64,000 bases of DNA from an uncultured Rhizobiaceae group bacterium (GCA_947501445.1 CANMVS010000019.1:1-64000); one strand, 5' to 3'; counted from the stretch's first letter, positions 9,777-18,940 are shown. The notes: generated from the sequence alone by a model not told the origin. Program-made: numbers and translations.

Positions 9777-10061
9777 GTGCAAAATCTTTCGCAGCGTGTG
9801 AAATGAAGCGTTACCATTTATACTTTAAACAATACACTCTACTATTCCCCCTAAACTTCGATTTGGCAAGTTTAATACAATTTTTCTCGCACTCTGTTCA
9901 ATAAAACCATTGCTTATATCTTCGGGCAGAGCGCCAATGGGACTGGTTTTCAACGCAGAAAGTGTCCCCGGAATTCTGACCTGGCGGTTCAGGGAGCTAT
10001 TGACGGATCAAATCGTAAAGAGGGATGATGGTGTTCACATCCCAGGTAACTTTGGACACCC

Positions 10062-10469
10062 ATGAAAATTATCTCGAACAAAACCGGCACGCAGGCACTG
10101 ATTGGCTACCGTGTCGAGATATCTGAAGGCAGCGCCCGTGTCGTACTGGATATCGATCACCGGCACATAAACCGGGGCAATAGCCTGCATGGCGGCATAA
10201 TGGCAACGCTGCTCGACGCAGCGGCCGGCTATACGGCCAGTCTCTCGGTTGATGGTGAGACGCTGATCTACACATCCACCGTTTCAATGACTGTGAATTA
10301 TCTGGCACGCGTTGCAGATGGCCGCGTTGTTGCAACAGGCAGGAAAACCGGTGGTGGAAAGAACATTGTTTTCGTCGACGCCCAACTGACTGATAATGCT
10401 GGAAAATTGATCGCGACGGCCACCTGTACATTTAAACTGTTCACAGAAAGTGGCAAATCCCACACTTAG
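10062..10469 (+). CDS. PaaI-type hotdog-fold thioesterase
   Basis: This 135-residue protein belongs to the PaaI/YbgC-like acyl-CoA thioesterase superfamily, which hydrolyses acyl- or aryl-CoA thioesters as a hotdog-fold oligomer in the cytoplasm. The signature is NSLHGGIMATLLDAAAGY in the central helix region (about 45-62), with the H-G-G motif and the following Asp expected at the active site. SMTVNYLARVADG and the VVATGRKTGGGKNIVFVDA strands match the second half of the fold. The length is normal for a single hotdog domain. The ribosome binding site is weak (CCAGGTAAC upstream). The next gene is 88 bases downstream on the same strand. The substrate cannot be told from sequence. Confidence 0.88.
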   Translation: MKIISNKTGTQALIGYRVEISEGSARVVLDIDHRHINRGNSLHGGIMATLLDAAAGYTASLSVDGETLIYTSTVSMTVNYLARVADGRVVATGRKTGGGKNIVFVDAQLTDNAGKLIATATCTFKLFTESGKSHT

Positions 10470-10557
10470 TGTTCATTTTAATGTGACTGATTATGTCCTT
10501 TTCGAGGCCAGGACGGCGCACTACCTATAGGGATATCCACGGAAGGAGGATAATACC

Positions 10558-10974
10558 ATGCGTAGACTCGCTTTAACCTTGATAGTCGGCTTGCTGATGG
10601 CCTCATCCTCTTTCGCAAAAGATGATCTGGCCACAGCACGCGGCATAATCGAACAGCAAATCGTTGCATTTTTGAATGATGACGTTGAAACCGCCTATTC
10701 ACTGGCAGCTCCCGGCGTCAAATCGGCCTTTCCCGAACCAAAAACCTTCGTTGAAATGGTCAAACGCAACTATCTGCCAGTGTATCGGCCAGGAAACTAT
10801 GCCTTCGGGCGGGCATTAAGTGACACCAGAGGCGATACGATCGCCCAGGAACTGCTCATTACAGGCCCCAACGGCAAGAATTGGCGCGCCGTCTATATTC
10901 TTGAAAAACAGGATGATGGCAATTACCGCATCACCGGTGTGCGCCTATCCACATTGAAGGCACCATCAATCTGA
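10558..10974 (+). CDS. DUF4864 domain-containing secreted protein
   Basis: This 138-residue protein has a clear signal peptide (MRRLALTLIVGLLMASSSFA, cleavage near residue 20) followed by a DUF4864-type domain. Visible family features are ARGIIEQQIVAFLNDDVETAYSLAAP near the start, P-K-T-F-V-E-M-V in the middle, and WRAVYILEKQDDGNYRITG near the end. The fold resembles NTF2-like/SnoaL-like small domains, but that comparison is from memory of the family. A strong ribosome binding site (GGAAGGAGG) precedes the ATG. It probably acts in the periplasm. It is convergent with the Atp12 gene; a 7-bp inverted repeat (10991-10997 with 11017-11023) sits between them but lacks a T-run. Function unknown. 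Confidence 0.85.
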   Translation: MRRLALTLIVGLLMASSSFAKDDLATARGIIEQQIVAFLNDDVETAYSLAAPGVKSAFPEPKTFVEMVKRNYLPVYRPGNYAFGRALSDTRGDTIAQELLITGPNGKNWRAVYILEKQDDGNYRITGVRLSTLKAPSI

Positions 10975-11023
10975 TTGTACCGGTATACATGCAGCCATTG
11001 CGGTATTGAGCCCCGGTGGCTGC

Positions 11024-11812
11024 TTATGCGCCAGCCAATGCCCTGAGAACACGATCTGCGGCCTGCATCTCTCCCCAGCGATAGGTGCGCCTGGCCTCGC
11101 TCTCGCCATCCCTGCCCCATTGCTCGATATTCCAGTCTTCATCAATGTGGGCCGCATGCCACGCCTCATCGGCGCTTATATGTTCCTTGCCGACAGCAAT
11201 GGCCAATAAAGCCGAACCGGACAGGGAAACCATGCTGTGAAGTGCTGCCAGAGCAAACGGGCTCTTGAAGCCGGTGATTTGGATGCCAAGCGCATTGATC
11301 GAACCACGCGGCTGCTCGATATGCATGACGCCCTCGGCCAATAAAAACCGTGCTGACAGGGACGCATGCGCCCAATCAAGTATCGGGTCCCAGGCTTCAC
11401 TTTGCCGATCAACCAGCGCCTGCGGGGTATCGGCGCGGTAGCACAGAAGGTCGGTACCGGCGAAACGCAGAATATCTTCTATAACAGCCTGAGGATCAAC
11501 AGCTATGCCGTCTATCGTGGTGTTCGCCAGCCGTGTAATGGGCATCAGGACCGGATTGATTTCATCGACCTGCGCATTCCATTCGTCACAGATATGGTCG
11601 GCCAATTGTCTTGTCGGCAGGATCAGGAGTGCCCGTGCCGGCGTACGGACAGACTTTCCATCCAGCTGAACACAATAACCACCATCTGTGGCAGCTGCCG
11701 CAGCCGTTTTGTAAAAACGCTTTGGCAATGCCTTCCTGGACTTGATCTGTGCCCGTTTTACCGGATCTTCATGGCTCAGCATGTTTCCCAGATCGTCAAG
11801 AATTTCACGCAT
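11024..11812 (-). CDS. Atp12-family F1-ATPase assembly chaperone
   Basis: Atp12 binds the alpha subunit of F1 ATP synthase during assembly; in bacteria it is mostly restricted to alphaproteobacteria, as in mitochondria. Family features visible are RFYKTAAAAATDGGYCVQLDGKSVRTP near the N-terminus, NPVLMPITRLANTTIDGI, an LRFAGTDLLCYRAD segment and WDPILDWA. The C-terminal half (ALHSMVSLSGSALLAIAVG, then SADEAWHAAHIDEDWNIEQWG) is the most conserved part. The reading frame is open further upstream, but the ATG at 11812 (or 11818) is chosen because AAGGG lies 7 bases before it; this gives 262 residues. It overlaps the 3' end of the HAD gene by 8 bases, so the two are translated from one message. 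The cluster crcB-rluA-HAD-atp12 recurs in related genomes. Confidence 0.92.
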   Translation of the reverse strand: MREILDDLGNMLSHEDPVKRAQIKSRKALPKRFYKTAAAAATDGGYCVQLDGKSVRTPARALLILPTRQLADHICDEWNAQVDEINPVLMPITRLANTTIDGIAVDPQAVIEDILRFAGTDLLCYRADTPQALVDRQSEAWDPILDWAHASLSARFLLAEGVMHIEQPRGSINALGIQITGFKSPFALAALHSMVSLSGSALLAIAVGKEHISADEAWHAAHIDEDWNIEQWGRDGESEARRTYRWGEMQAADRVLRALAGA

Positions 11813-12485
11813 AGACATGCCCTTTTTTCGCATCCACACCAATGATCGGCAAAATATCTTTCGGTTCGTGAACGATATGATCAGCCCCCGCAGCGCGAAG
11901 ACCATTTTCGTCGCAATAGCCCCAGGATACACCAAGCGCCAGAGCCCCGGCTGATTTTGCCATTTGCATATCGTAAATGGCGTCTCCAATTACAATCGTG
12001 TCTGCGGCATCAATGCCGGTAACCTCGCAACATTCCAGCACCATTGCCGGGTGCGGTTTTGATGGACATTCATCGGCGGTACGGCTGGCAGTAACTGTCG
12101 AATTCAGCCCATGTTTGTGCAACAGATTGTCCAGACCACGGCGTGATTTTCCGGTCACCACACCAATCAGAATATCATCGATATTGCTGAGCGTATCGAT
12201 CGTTTCCATAATGCCGTCGTAAAAGGGCTCGTCATGGTCTTCGCCGGCCCGGATCAGAAAGCTGTGATGTTTGTAGCGCTGAACCATATGATTAATCTGA
12301 TCATCGATTTCACGTCCAAGCATTTGCGCAATGGCTGCATCCAGTGTCAGGCCGATAATGGATTTGGTTTTGGCAATCGGCGGACGTTCATATCCGGCTT
12401 CCTCAAATGCCAATTCCATGCAGGTGTGAATGGTTGCAGCACTGTCGATCAAGGTTCCGTCACAATCGAAAAGAACGAGTTTCAT
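11805..12485 (-). CDS. HAD-superfamily hydrolase, phosphoglycolate-phosphatase-like
   Basis: This 226-residue protein is a subfamily IA haloacid-dehalogenase phosphatase. Motif I is FDCDGTLIDSA (about 6-16) with the nucleophile Asp and the general acid Asp. Motif II is the Thr in GVVTGKSRRGL, motif III the Lys in CPSKPHPAMVL, and motif IV the Asp pair region IVIGDAIYDMQMA. A helical cap follows motif I as in phosphoglycolate and pyrophosphate phosphatases. Its start codon shares ATGA with the stop of the upstream RluA gene (4-base overlap), and its end overlaps atp12. The substrate is unknown; a Gph-like assignment is only one possibility. Confidence 0.88.
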   Translation of the reverse strand: MKLVLFDCDGTLIDSAATIHTCMELAFEEAGYERPPIAKTKSIIGLTLDAAIAQMLGREIDDQINHMVQRYKHHSFLIRAGEDHDEPFYDGIMETIDTLSNIDDILIGVVTGKSRRGLDNLLHKHGLNSTVTASRTADECPSKPHPAMVLECCEVTGIDAADTIVIGDAIYDMQMAKSAGALALGVSWGYCDENGLRAAGADHIVHEPKDILPIIGVDAKKGHVYA

Positions 12486-13465
12486 TCTTCATAATCCTTG
12501 TCGTAGCCCAATATGTTCCAGCTTTGAACCATATGAGGCGGCAGCTCGGCAGTCACATCAATGGTGGTTCCATTGTCAGGATGCGGAATGACAATGCGGC
12601 GTGCATGAAGGTGGAGCCGCTTTTGCATGCCGCCGGGAAAATCCCAGTTATGATCGGCTTCAAAATATTTTGAATCCCCCAAAATCGGGCATTCCATATA
12701 GGCGGCATGAACACGCAACTGATGTGTCCTGCCGGTATAGGGTTCCATCTCGAGCCAAGAGAGGTTTTGACCGGCCCGTTCTATGACCCGGTAATTGGAA
12801 ACCGCATGGTCGGCCCCCTTCTCTCCATGTCGGCACACACGCATGCGATCACCATCAGGTGTCTGTTCCTTGACAACCCAGGTCGAAATGCGTCCCTCGT
12901 GACGGGCGGGCACGCCCTTGACCAGCGCCCAATAGGTTTTTTGGGTATCGCGTTTGCGAAAGGATGCAGTGAGTGCCTGCGCAGCACCACGGGTGCGCGC
13001 AACGACCAGAACACCGGAGGTTTCCCGGTCGAGACGATGAACCAGTCTTGGCTTTTCACCCTTCTTGTTACGCCAGGATTCCAGCATCTGGTCAATGTGT
13101 TGAGACAGACCGGAGCCGCCCTGTACGGCAAGCCCGGCCGGTTTGTTGAAAACAAACACCTTGGCGTCCTCGTGGATCAGCATTTTCGACAGCATTTCGT
13201 TGTCCGGCCCACCCTGGGCACCACTGTTTCCCGAGGTGACAGGCGCTGTCTTTTCATCGGTTCCCATTGGGGGGATGCGTATGGTCTGGCCTGGCTGCAC
13301 GCGGGTGTCGGATTTGACCCTGCCGCCATCGACACGAATTTGTCCGGACCGCAGCAATTTTTGCAGTTTTCCAAATGCCAGTCCGGGATAATGGGTTTTG
13401 AACCAGCGGTCCAACCGCATGCCGGTTTCATCCGGATCCACCTTGCGCTGTTCGACACCTGTCAT
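12482..13465 (-). CDS. RluA-family 23S rRNA pseudouridine synthase (RluC-like)
   Basis: The protein converts uridine to pseudouridine in structured RNA, most likely 23S rRNA. The ATG at 13465 gives 327 residues; the frame is open upstream but that part overlaps crcB and lacks homology. An S4 RNA-binding domain covers about 16-60 (RLDRWFKTHYPGL through IRVDGGRV), as in RluC/RluD. The catalytic motif is HRLDRETSG at 143-151 with the essential Asp at 146. GRTHQLRVHAAYMECPILGD in the C-terminal half is the second conserved block. Sequence alone does not decide between RluC and RluD specificity, though alphaproteobacterial neighbours in this cluster are usually called RluC. Its stop overlaps the HAD start by 4 bases. 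Confidence 0.9.
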   Translation of the reverse strand: MTGVEQRKVDPDETGMRLDRWFKTHYPGLAFGKLQKLLRSGQIRVDGGRVKSDTRVQPGQTIRIPPMGTDEKTAPVTSGNSGAQGGPDNEMLSKMLIHEDAKVFVFNKPAGLAVQGGSGLSQHIDQMLESWRNKKGEKPRLVHRLDRETSGVLVVARTRGAAQALTASFRKRDTQKTYWALVKGVPARHEGRISTWVVKEQTPDGDRMRVCRHGEKGADHAVSNYRVIERAGQNLSWLEMEPYTGRTHQLRVHAAYMECPILGDSKYFEADHNWDFPGGMQKRLHLHARRIVIPHPDNGTTIDVTAELPPHMVQSWNILGYDKDYEE

Positions 13466-13496
13466 AGCGGGTACTCTTGTAATTTGATTGGCACGA

Positions 13497-13874
13497 TCAG
13501 GCCAATGATCTGCTGATTGCCAAACCGGCAAACAATGCTGCAATTGATAATATGACACTCGAGACCGCGTAGAGCGACGCCGTGACACCGGCACCGCGTT
13601 CCCACAACAGGGCCACATCGAGCGAGAAAGCCGAGAACGTTGTAAAGCCGCCGAGCAGGCCCGTGGCAATGAAAAGGCGCAGTTCCTGTGAACCGCCCAG
13701 CCGCCGCACGAGAAACTCGACAAACAAGCCCATTACAAATGAGCCGACAACATTGACCGTCATTGTTCCCCACGGGAAACCGGGACCAAACATGCGCAAA
13801 CTTGCAAGATTGACGAGGTGTCGCAGGGAAGCACCGATAGCACCACCAAGCGCGACATATAATATATGGGCCAT
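13497..13874 (-). CDS. crcB: CrcB/FluC fluoride channel
   Basis: This 125-residue membrane protein has four hydrophobic segments and the Fluc signatures: a GAIGASLRH start (11-19), WGTMTVNVVGSFVMG (35-49) with the pore Asn, and the GGFTTFSAFS loop (75-84) with the conserved Phe/Thr/Ser residues. Fluc proteins form dual-topology dimers that let fluoride leave the cytoplasm. The gene is 31 bases upstream of the RluA gene. No fluoride riboswitch was found in the ~85 bases between it and the panE-like gene, only that gene's terminator. Confidence 0.93.
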   Translation of the reverse strand: MAHILYVALGGAIGASLRHLVNLASLRMFGPGFPWGTMTVNVVGSFVMGLFVEFLVRRLGGSQELRLFIATGLLGGFTTFSAFSLDVALLWERGAGVTASLYAVSSVILSIAALFAGLAISRSLA

Positions 13875-13922
13875 ATCAAGAGCGTGTAGTCGTTTTCATC
13901 CGTATAGAAAAGCTCGAATGAC

Positions 13923-13946
13923 AAAAAAATCACCCGCAGGGCGATT
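13923..13946 (-). terminator. Intrinsic terminator after the panE-like gene
   Basis: The minus strand reads AATCGCCC-tgc-GGGTGATT followed by a run of T. The single G-U pair makes the hairpin better on the minus-strand RNA than on the plus strand (where it would be an A-C mismatch), which supports the direction. It lies between the panE-like stop and crcB. Confidence 0.8.
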
Positions 13947-13962
13947 GCAGGCCAACATCGGG

Positions 13963-14997
13963 CTAGTTCTGGTGGGATTCCTGCGACAATTTTGCCAATA
14001 GCGCATCGCCGGTCAAACCGGGCGAGCTTTTTTGCTCAAATGCATCTTTCACCATTCGGGTGATGGCCGAATTAACCGGAGCCTCGGTACCAACGCGTTT
14101 TGCCAGCGCAACAACGGCGCCGTTGAGAAAGTCGATCTCCGGCTGACGCCCTTTGCTCAAATCATCCCACATGGATGATCTGGCCTCGCTGTCCATGGCG
14201 ATCATCGATTTTGCCACCTTGAGAAAAAGCCAGTTGGGTAATCTCAAAATCAGCGGAATGAGCTTGGGTGGTGCGCCGCCGACCGTCGCGGGCTTAATCC
14301 CGGCTTTGTTCGTTGCCCGGAGAGCTTCAGCAATCATATCTGCAAGGACCAACCGGTAGGAGCGGTCAGAAAGCTGCTGGACCAGCGGGACATCTGAAAG
14401 CGCATTCAGCGCATTGTTGAGATTCAGCAGGAGTTTGCCCCAGGCCACCGATTTCATATCCGCGTCAAGGCGGGTTTCGATACCAGCCCGGGATAGAGCC
14501 GCTGCAAGTGCCTGACCAACGGGTGTGTTCTGCAGAATAATCTCACCACCGGTGGCACGATGGAAATGTCCCTTGCCTGCTGACACCACGTTGAAGCCAA
14601 CCATGCCGGCAACAACTGCGTTTGGTGCCAGTTCATCTGTTAACAAAGGTGCATTTTCGACACCATTTTGCAGGGAAACAACAGTGCAATGCGGCGCAAT
14701 CTGCCCGGCAATTGACGCTGCAGCCTGCGGTGTATCCTGTGACTTCACGCACACGAGAACCACATCGCAGCCACTGATTATTGCCGGATCTGACGACACG
14801 ACCAGTTCATTGGGGACGATGGTGCGGTCAATGCCCTCGTGGCTGGTCAGATGAAGGCCGAATTCACCGAAGGTCTGCACTGTTCGTTCCCGACCGAGAA
14901 AACAAACATCATGTCCGTCCGCACGCAGCAAGCCGCCAACGTAGCAACCGATTGAACCGGCACCAAATATTGCAATGCGTCCAAGGTCAGTGGTCAT
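13963..14997 (-). CDS. 2-dehydropantoate 2-reductase-like (ketopantoate reductase family)
   Basis: This 344-residue protein has an N-terminal Rossmann fold with GAGSIGCYVGG at about 12-22 for NADPH. LVCVKSQDTPQAA carries the conserved lysine region, LQNGVENAPLL is present, and the ApbA_C helical domain contains SVAWGKLLLNLNNALNAL. In pantothenate synthesis PanE reduces ketopantoate to pantoate. Many alphaproteobacteria have several paralogues acting on other 2-oxoacids, so the true substrate is uncertain. The ATG at 14997 is chosen because AGGTGAGG stands just upstream; the start overlaps the rarA 3' end by 11 bases. A good terminator closes the unit at 13923-13946. Confidence 0.85.
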   Translation of the reverse strand: MTTDLGRIAIFGAGSIGCYVGGLLRADGHDVCFLGRERTVQTFGEFGLHLTSHEGIDRTIVPNELVVSSDPAIISGCDVVLVCVKSQDTPQAAASIAGQIAPHCTVVSLQNGVENAPLLTDELAPNAVVAGMVGFNVVSAGKGHFHRATGGEIILQNTPVGQALAAALSRAGIETRLDADMKSVAWGKLLLNLNNALNALSDVPLVQQLSDRSYRLVLADMIAEALRATNKAGIKPATVGGAPPKLIPLILRLPNWLFLKVAKSMIAMDSEARSSMWDDLSKGRQPEIDFLNGAVVALAKRVGTEAPVNSAITRMVKDAFEQKSSPGLTGDALLAKLSQESHQN

Positions 14998-16315
14998 TGC
15001 CCTCACCTGCACGTCTTTCCGCTCTAAGCTTGTCCCAGTACTCAAGACGTTTTTTCAATTCGCGCTCAAACCCGCGTTCCACCGGTTTATAAAAATTGTG
15101 ACGCCCCATTTTTTCGGGAAAATAATCCTGCCCCGAAAATGCGTCCGGTGCATCATGATCATATTGATAACCGCTGCCGTAGCCTTCTGTCTTCATCAGT
15201 GTGGTGGGTGCATTCAGAATGTGTTTGGGTGGCAGCAGGGAACCATGTTTGCGGGCAGCGCCCATGGCAGCTTTATAGGCCGTGTAGAGTGCATTGGATT
15301 TGGGCGCTGAGGCGATGTAGACACAGGCCTGCGCAAGTGCAAGTTCACCCTCGGGCGAGCCCAGATAATCATAGGCATCCTTGGCCGAATTGGCGATGGC
15401 AAGCGCCTGTGGATCTGCCAGACCAACATCCTCCGAGGCCATACGTACCAATCGCCGTCCCAGATAAAGCGGGTCTTCACCGGCATCAAACATGCGGCAA
15501 AGATAATAAAGAGCAGCATCCGGATCTGACCCGCGAACCGCCTTATGCAAAGCCGAAATAAGGTTATAGTGACCGTCCTGCCCCTTGTCATAGACCGGCG
15601 CACGGCGCTGAATGACCCGTTGCAACTCATCGGCATCAAAAACCTCGCCCTCACGGGCAGAACGCCAGGTCTCTTCGGCCAATGTCAAAACAGCACGCCC
15701 ATCGCCATCAGCCATGCGCAAAAGGCTCTGACGGGCACTTTCATCAATGGGCAGGGGTTTGTCTTCCATAAGTTCAGCGCGATGCAGCAATTGAGCAAGA
15801 CTGTCTTCATCATGCGATTTGAACGTCAAAACCCGGGCGCGCGATAACAAAGCCGCGTTCAGCTCGAAAGACGGGTTTTCTGTCGTCGCCCCGACCAGAA
15901 TAACGGTCCCGTCCTCCATAACGGGCAGGAAACTATCCTGTTGCGCCCGGTTGAAGCGATGAATTTCATCGACAAACAGCAGTGTCTGTTTACCGGACAT
16001 TCTGCGAGCACGCGCTGTTTCGAAAACACGTTTGAGGTCGGCGACACCGGAAAATATTGCTGAAATCTGTTCAAAAGCAAGTTCGGTCTCGCCGGCAAGC
16101 AATCGTGCTACGGTTGTCTTTCCGGTGCCGGGCGGGCCCCAAAATATCATCGAGCCCAACGTGCCGGTAGCAATCATTCTGCTGAGAATGCCATCTTCAC
16201 CGGTAAGATGATCCTGACCACAGACCTCACCGAGTGCTTTAGGTCGAAGCCGGTCGGCCAGCGGCCGTGCCTTTTGCGCCGCTTCATCTGCCACCGCTGC
16301 GAACAGATCACTCAT
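14987..16315 (-). CDS. rarA: Replication-associated recombination protein A (RarA/MgsA AAA+ ATPase)
   Basis: This 442-residue clamp-loader-like AAA+ ATPase acts at stalled replication forks. It contains RPLADRLRPKALGEVCGQDHL, the Walker A GPPGTGKTT (60-68), the Walker B LLFVDEIHRFN (112-122), sensor 1 VGATTENPSFE, and the C-terminal tetramerisation region with HYNLISALHKAVRGSDPDAALYYLCRM. The WDKLRAERR-type C-terminus is usual. Length is normal. Its ATG shares one base with the stop of the upstream protease gene (TAATG), so the two are coupled. Confidence 0.95.
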   Translation of the reverse strand: MSDLFAAVADEAAQKARPLADRLRPKALGEVCGQDHLTGEDGILSRMIATGTLGSMIFWGPPGTGKTTVARLLAGETELAFEQISAIFSGVADLKRVFETARARRMSGKQTLLFVDEIHRFNRAQQDSFLPVMEDGTVILVGATTENPSFELNAALLSRARVLTFKSHDEDSLAQLLHRAELMEDKPLPIDESARQSLLRMADGDGRAVLTLAEETWRSAREGEVFDADELQRVIQRRAPVYDKGQDGHYNLISALHKAVRGSDPDAALYYLCRMFDAGEDPLYLGRRLVRMASEDVGLADPQALAIANSAKDAYDYLGSPEGELALAQACVYIASAPKSNALYTAYKAAMGAARKHGSLLPPKHILNAPTTLMKTEGYGSGYQYDHDAPDAFSGQDYFPEKMGRHNFYKPVERGFERELKKRLEYWDKLRAERRAGEGNDH

Positions 16316-17802
16316 TATCTGAAAACCTGACGGATGCGGCGTCCATTGCGATTAAGTTCAATGCGCCAGGCGTCGGGTTCTTCATTCACAATTTTCACCA
16401 TTTCGCCCGCAGTTCCAACCTGCTGTCCGTTGATTGCAATGATTATATCGCGCGGGCGAAACCCATATCGGTTGGCCAGTGAGCCACGCTCGACATCGAC
16501 GACCACGACGCCCTTCGCACTGGCACGTATGCGCAGTTCCTCCGCCAAAACGGGGTCCAGACTGGCAACCAGCGCTCCGGCGAATGGATTGCTGCCCGAA
16601 ATGCGCGCCTCTTCATCGGCTGTTTTTTTCCTGGGCGGTGCCAGTTTGATGGTCAGTGTCTTTACACGCGTGCGCGAAATGATTTCAAACACGGCAACAT
16701 TTCCAACGCCCGCTGTTGCCAGCCTGTAGCCCAGCGCATCCGGGTGATTGACGGTAAGACCATTAAGGCTGATGACGAGATCACCGACCTTCAAGCCACC
16801 CGCATGCGCAGGACCACCCTTGACGACCGCGGTGACGATGGCACCCGAAGCCTTATCCAGACCAAGGGCCTCGGCAATATCGGCCGTCACCGTGGAAAAG
16901 GAAGCGCCGATATAGGGTCGGTTGAATTTCTCACTTCCGCTGATTGCGGCGTCGACAACGGCGCGAACCATATTTGCCGGTATGGCAAAGCCAATGCCGT
17001 TTGAGCCGCCGGAACGTGAAAATATGGCAGTATTGATGCCGACCAACCGGCCATCCATATCCAGCAATGCACCACCAGAATTGCCCGGATTAATGGCCGC
17101 ATCCGTTTGAATGAAGAAACCAAAATCCGATACGCCGACCCGGTTGCGTGCCAGGGCTGACACAATACCGCTTGTCACTGTCTGGCCAACGCCGAACGGA
17201 TTACCGATGGCCAGGACGATGTCACCAACCTCGAGTTGGTCTGAATTGCTGTAGTCAAGTGCGGCAAAGGCTTCATCATCGTCAATCTTTAAAATGGCCA
17301 GGTCAACACGCTCGTCTTTCAGCAATAGCCGGCTGGGAAACTCGCGGCCATCCGCCAGTGCCACCTTGATCTCATCGGCGCCATCAATGACGTGATTATT
17401 GGTGACGATGATACCGGATGAATGAACAATGACACCGGAGCCAAGGGAGGATTGCTTGCGCGAGCGCCCCGGCGTGCGCTGACCAAAGAAACGTTCAAAA
17501 AACGGATCATTGCCAAAGGGTGAGCGCTGACGCACCATACGTTCAGCATAAACATTCACCACCGCTGGCGCAGCTGACTTGACCAAGGGTGCATAGGAGT
17601 ATTGTAAAACCGCCTGCGATTTTGGCACAACGCGCTGTTGCTCCACCACCTGCTGTACGGGTGTGCTCTTGCCCAATATGCCAGAAAACAAGTCTCGAAG
17701 GCCACCGGATGATGATTGTTCCTGTGCCACCGTGATACTCACAAGTGATGCCACAAGGACAACCGCAATTACCAACAGGCTTGCCATCTTGTTTCTGCGC
17801 AT
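16315..17802 (-). CDS. Do-family (HtrA/Deg) periplasmic serine protease
   Basis: This 495-residue protein has an N-terminal hydrophobic segment (8-26) that is a signal peptide or anchor. A trypsin-like domain follows with the triad His137 (VTNNHVIDG), Asp167 (VDLAILKI) and Ser242 (NPGNSGGAL), then two PDZ domains at about 280-370 and 405-490. The second PDZ carries RYGFRPRDIIIAINGQ. The protein degrades or holds misfolded envelope proteins. A strong ribosome binding site (GGAGGTCG) precedes the ATG. The stop overlaps the rarA start by one base. DegP, DegQ and DegS cannot be separated by eye; two PDZ domains fit DegP/DegQ. Confidence 0.93.
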   Translation of the reverse strand: MRRNKMASLLVIAVVLVASLVSITVAQEQSSSGGLRDLFSGILGKSTPVQQVVEQQRVVPKSQAVLQYSYAPLVKSAAPAVVNVYAERMVRQRSPFGNDPFFERFFGQRTPGRSRKQSSLGSGVIVHSSGIIVTNNHVIDGADEIKVALADGREFPSRLLLKDERVDLAILKIDDDEAFAALDYSNSDQLEVGDIVLAIGNPFGVGQTVTSGIVSALARNRVGVSDFGFFIQTDAAINPGNSGGALLDMDGRLVGINTAIFSRSGGSNGIGFAIPANMVRAVVDAAISGSEKFNRPYIGASFSTVTADIAEALGLDKASGAIVTAVVKGGPAHAGGLKVGDLVISLNGLTVNHPDALGYRLATAGVGNVAVFEIISRTRVKTLTIKLAPPRKKTADEEARISGSNPFAGALVASLDPVLAEELRIRASAKGVVVVDVERGSLANRYGFRPRDIIIAINGQQVGTAGEMVKIVNEEPDAWRIELNRNGRRIRQVFR

Positions 17803-17965
17803 AAATCGACCTCCATATGAATCACTAATTTACCAGATAGGCGATCAGTTACCGATGAAAAAGGTCAGCTTGTGAATTTAACAGGCTTTAACCGCATCAC
17901 CGGCGTTTTGTGACCGACAGGGCTGATGAACCTACACATGATTGATTGTCGCTCTCATGGCCAGA

Positions 17966-18940
17966 TCAGAATGGACCGATGTTGAGCAATTTTTCGGCAT
18001 TGGCGTGGGCGATCTTGTTTTTTGTCGCTGCAGGCAGATCAACTGCGCGAAACCAGTCAGCGCCGGCCTTGTTGTCCGCTCTGGGATAATCGACGGAAAA
18101 CATGACCCGATCGTCTCCCATGACAGCCAGCGCCAGCGTCAGCAATTCGTTTCGAAAAAAACCACTGGTGGTGATCCAGACATTGTCGTGGAAATACTGC
18201 TGTATCGGTTTTTGTAATTGGTTGCTGGTCGCCGCAGCAAGCCTTTCACCAAAGCGCCAGTAATAGAAAGGCAGTGCCTCGCCCATGTGACCAACCACAA
18301 TCTGCAATTTTGGAAACCGGTCAAACACCCCGCTGGCGATCATGCGAAGGCACTGCAGCGCCACCTCCTGATGCCAACCGTAACCGGGACCGCTCAGGAC
18401 ATCGCTGATATTCTCATCGCCCAGGCCGTCGTAATAGATTTTTCTGACCTGAGGCGAAGCGGCAAAGGGGTGGATATAGATGGGTACACCAAGTGCTTCA
18501 GCACGTGCGAGAACAGGAGCGAAGCTGGCATGATCGAGGAATTTTCCATTCATTGCGCCGTAACTCATGCAACCCAGAAAACCCAGATCGCAAACACAGC
18601 GTTCCAGTTCGTCAGCCGCCTCTTCCGGCCTGTGGAACGGCAATGTGGCAAAGGCGCGAAACCTGTCCGGATAGGCTGCAATGATGTCATCATGAATGTA
18701 TGAATTGATTTTTCTTGCAAGTGCCGTGCCTTCATCAACCGGTGCATTCATGACGCCTGGTGATTGTGGCGACAGAACCTGCATATCAATGCCTGCAGCA
18801 TCCATATCGGCAATGCGGCCCCTGCCGATATCAATATGTGCGTCACGCAGCCTGTTCGACATGGCTAGCCCGTTGATCCTGACAAGTTCCGGCGTTGAAT
18901 AATGTTCCTCCAGCCCGATTAGAAACAGGTCATTTGCCAC
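17966..18940 (-). CDS. Amidohydrolase family protein, ACMSD/resorcylate-decarboxylase type
   Basis: This 324-residue TIM-barrel metalloenzyme is of the Amidohydro_2/ACMSD group. The first metal-ligand motif is EEHY (11-14) rather than D-x-H-x-H, as in gamma-resorcylate and 2,3-dihydroxybenzoate decarboxylases. Further ligand candidates are His157 (YIHPF), His218 (VGHMGE) and Asp284 (FSVDYP), with Glu221 nearby. These patterns point to non-oxidative decarboxylation or hydrolysis of an aromatic or unsaturated acid in the cytoplasm. No ring-cleavage or transport genes lie next to it; it sits alone downstream of rplQ, separated by that operon's terminator. The substrate is not known. Confidence 0.85.
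   Translation of the reverse strand: MANDLFLIGLEEHYSTPELVRINGLAMSNRLRDAHIDIGRGRIADMDAAGIDMQVLSPQSPGVMNAPVDEGTALARKINSYIHDDIIAAYPDRFRAFATLPFHRPEEAADELERCVCDLGFLGCMSYGAMNGKFLDHASFAPVLARAEALGVPIYIHPFAASPQVRKIYYDGLGDENISDVLSGPGYGWHQEVALQCLRMIASGVFDRFPKLQIVVGHMGEALPFYYWRFGERLAAATSNQLQKPIQQYFHDNVWITTSGFFRNELLTLALAVMGDDRVMFSVDYPRADNKAGADWFRAVDLPAATKNKIAHANAEKLLNIGPF

Noticed and set aside
10991-11023. Bidirectional terminator between the DUF4864 gene and atp12
   Set aside because: The 7-bp arms are 19 bases apart and no T-run follows on either strand.
13875-13962. Possible fluoride riboswitch upstream of crcB
   Set aside because: The spacer lacks the conserved riboswitch core; its only structure is the terminator of the upstream gene.
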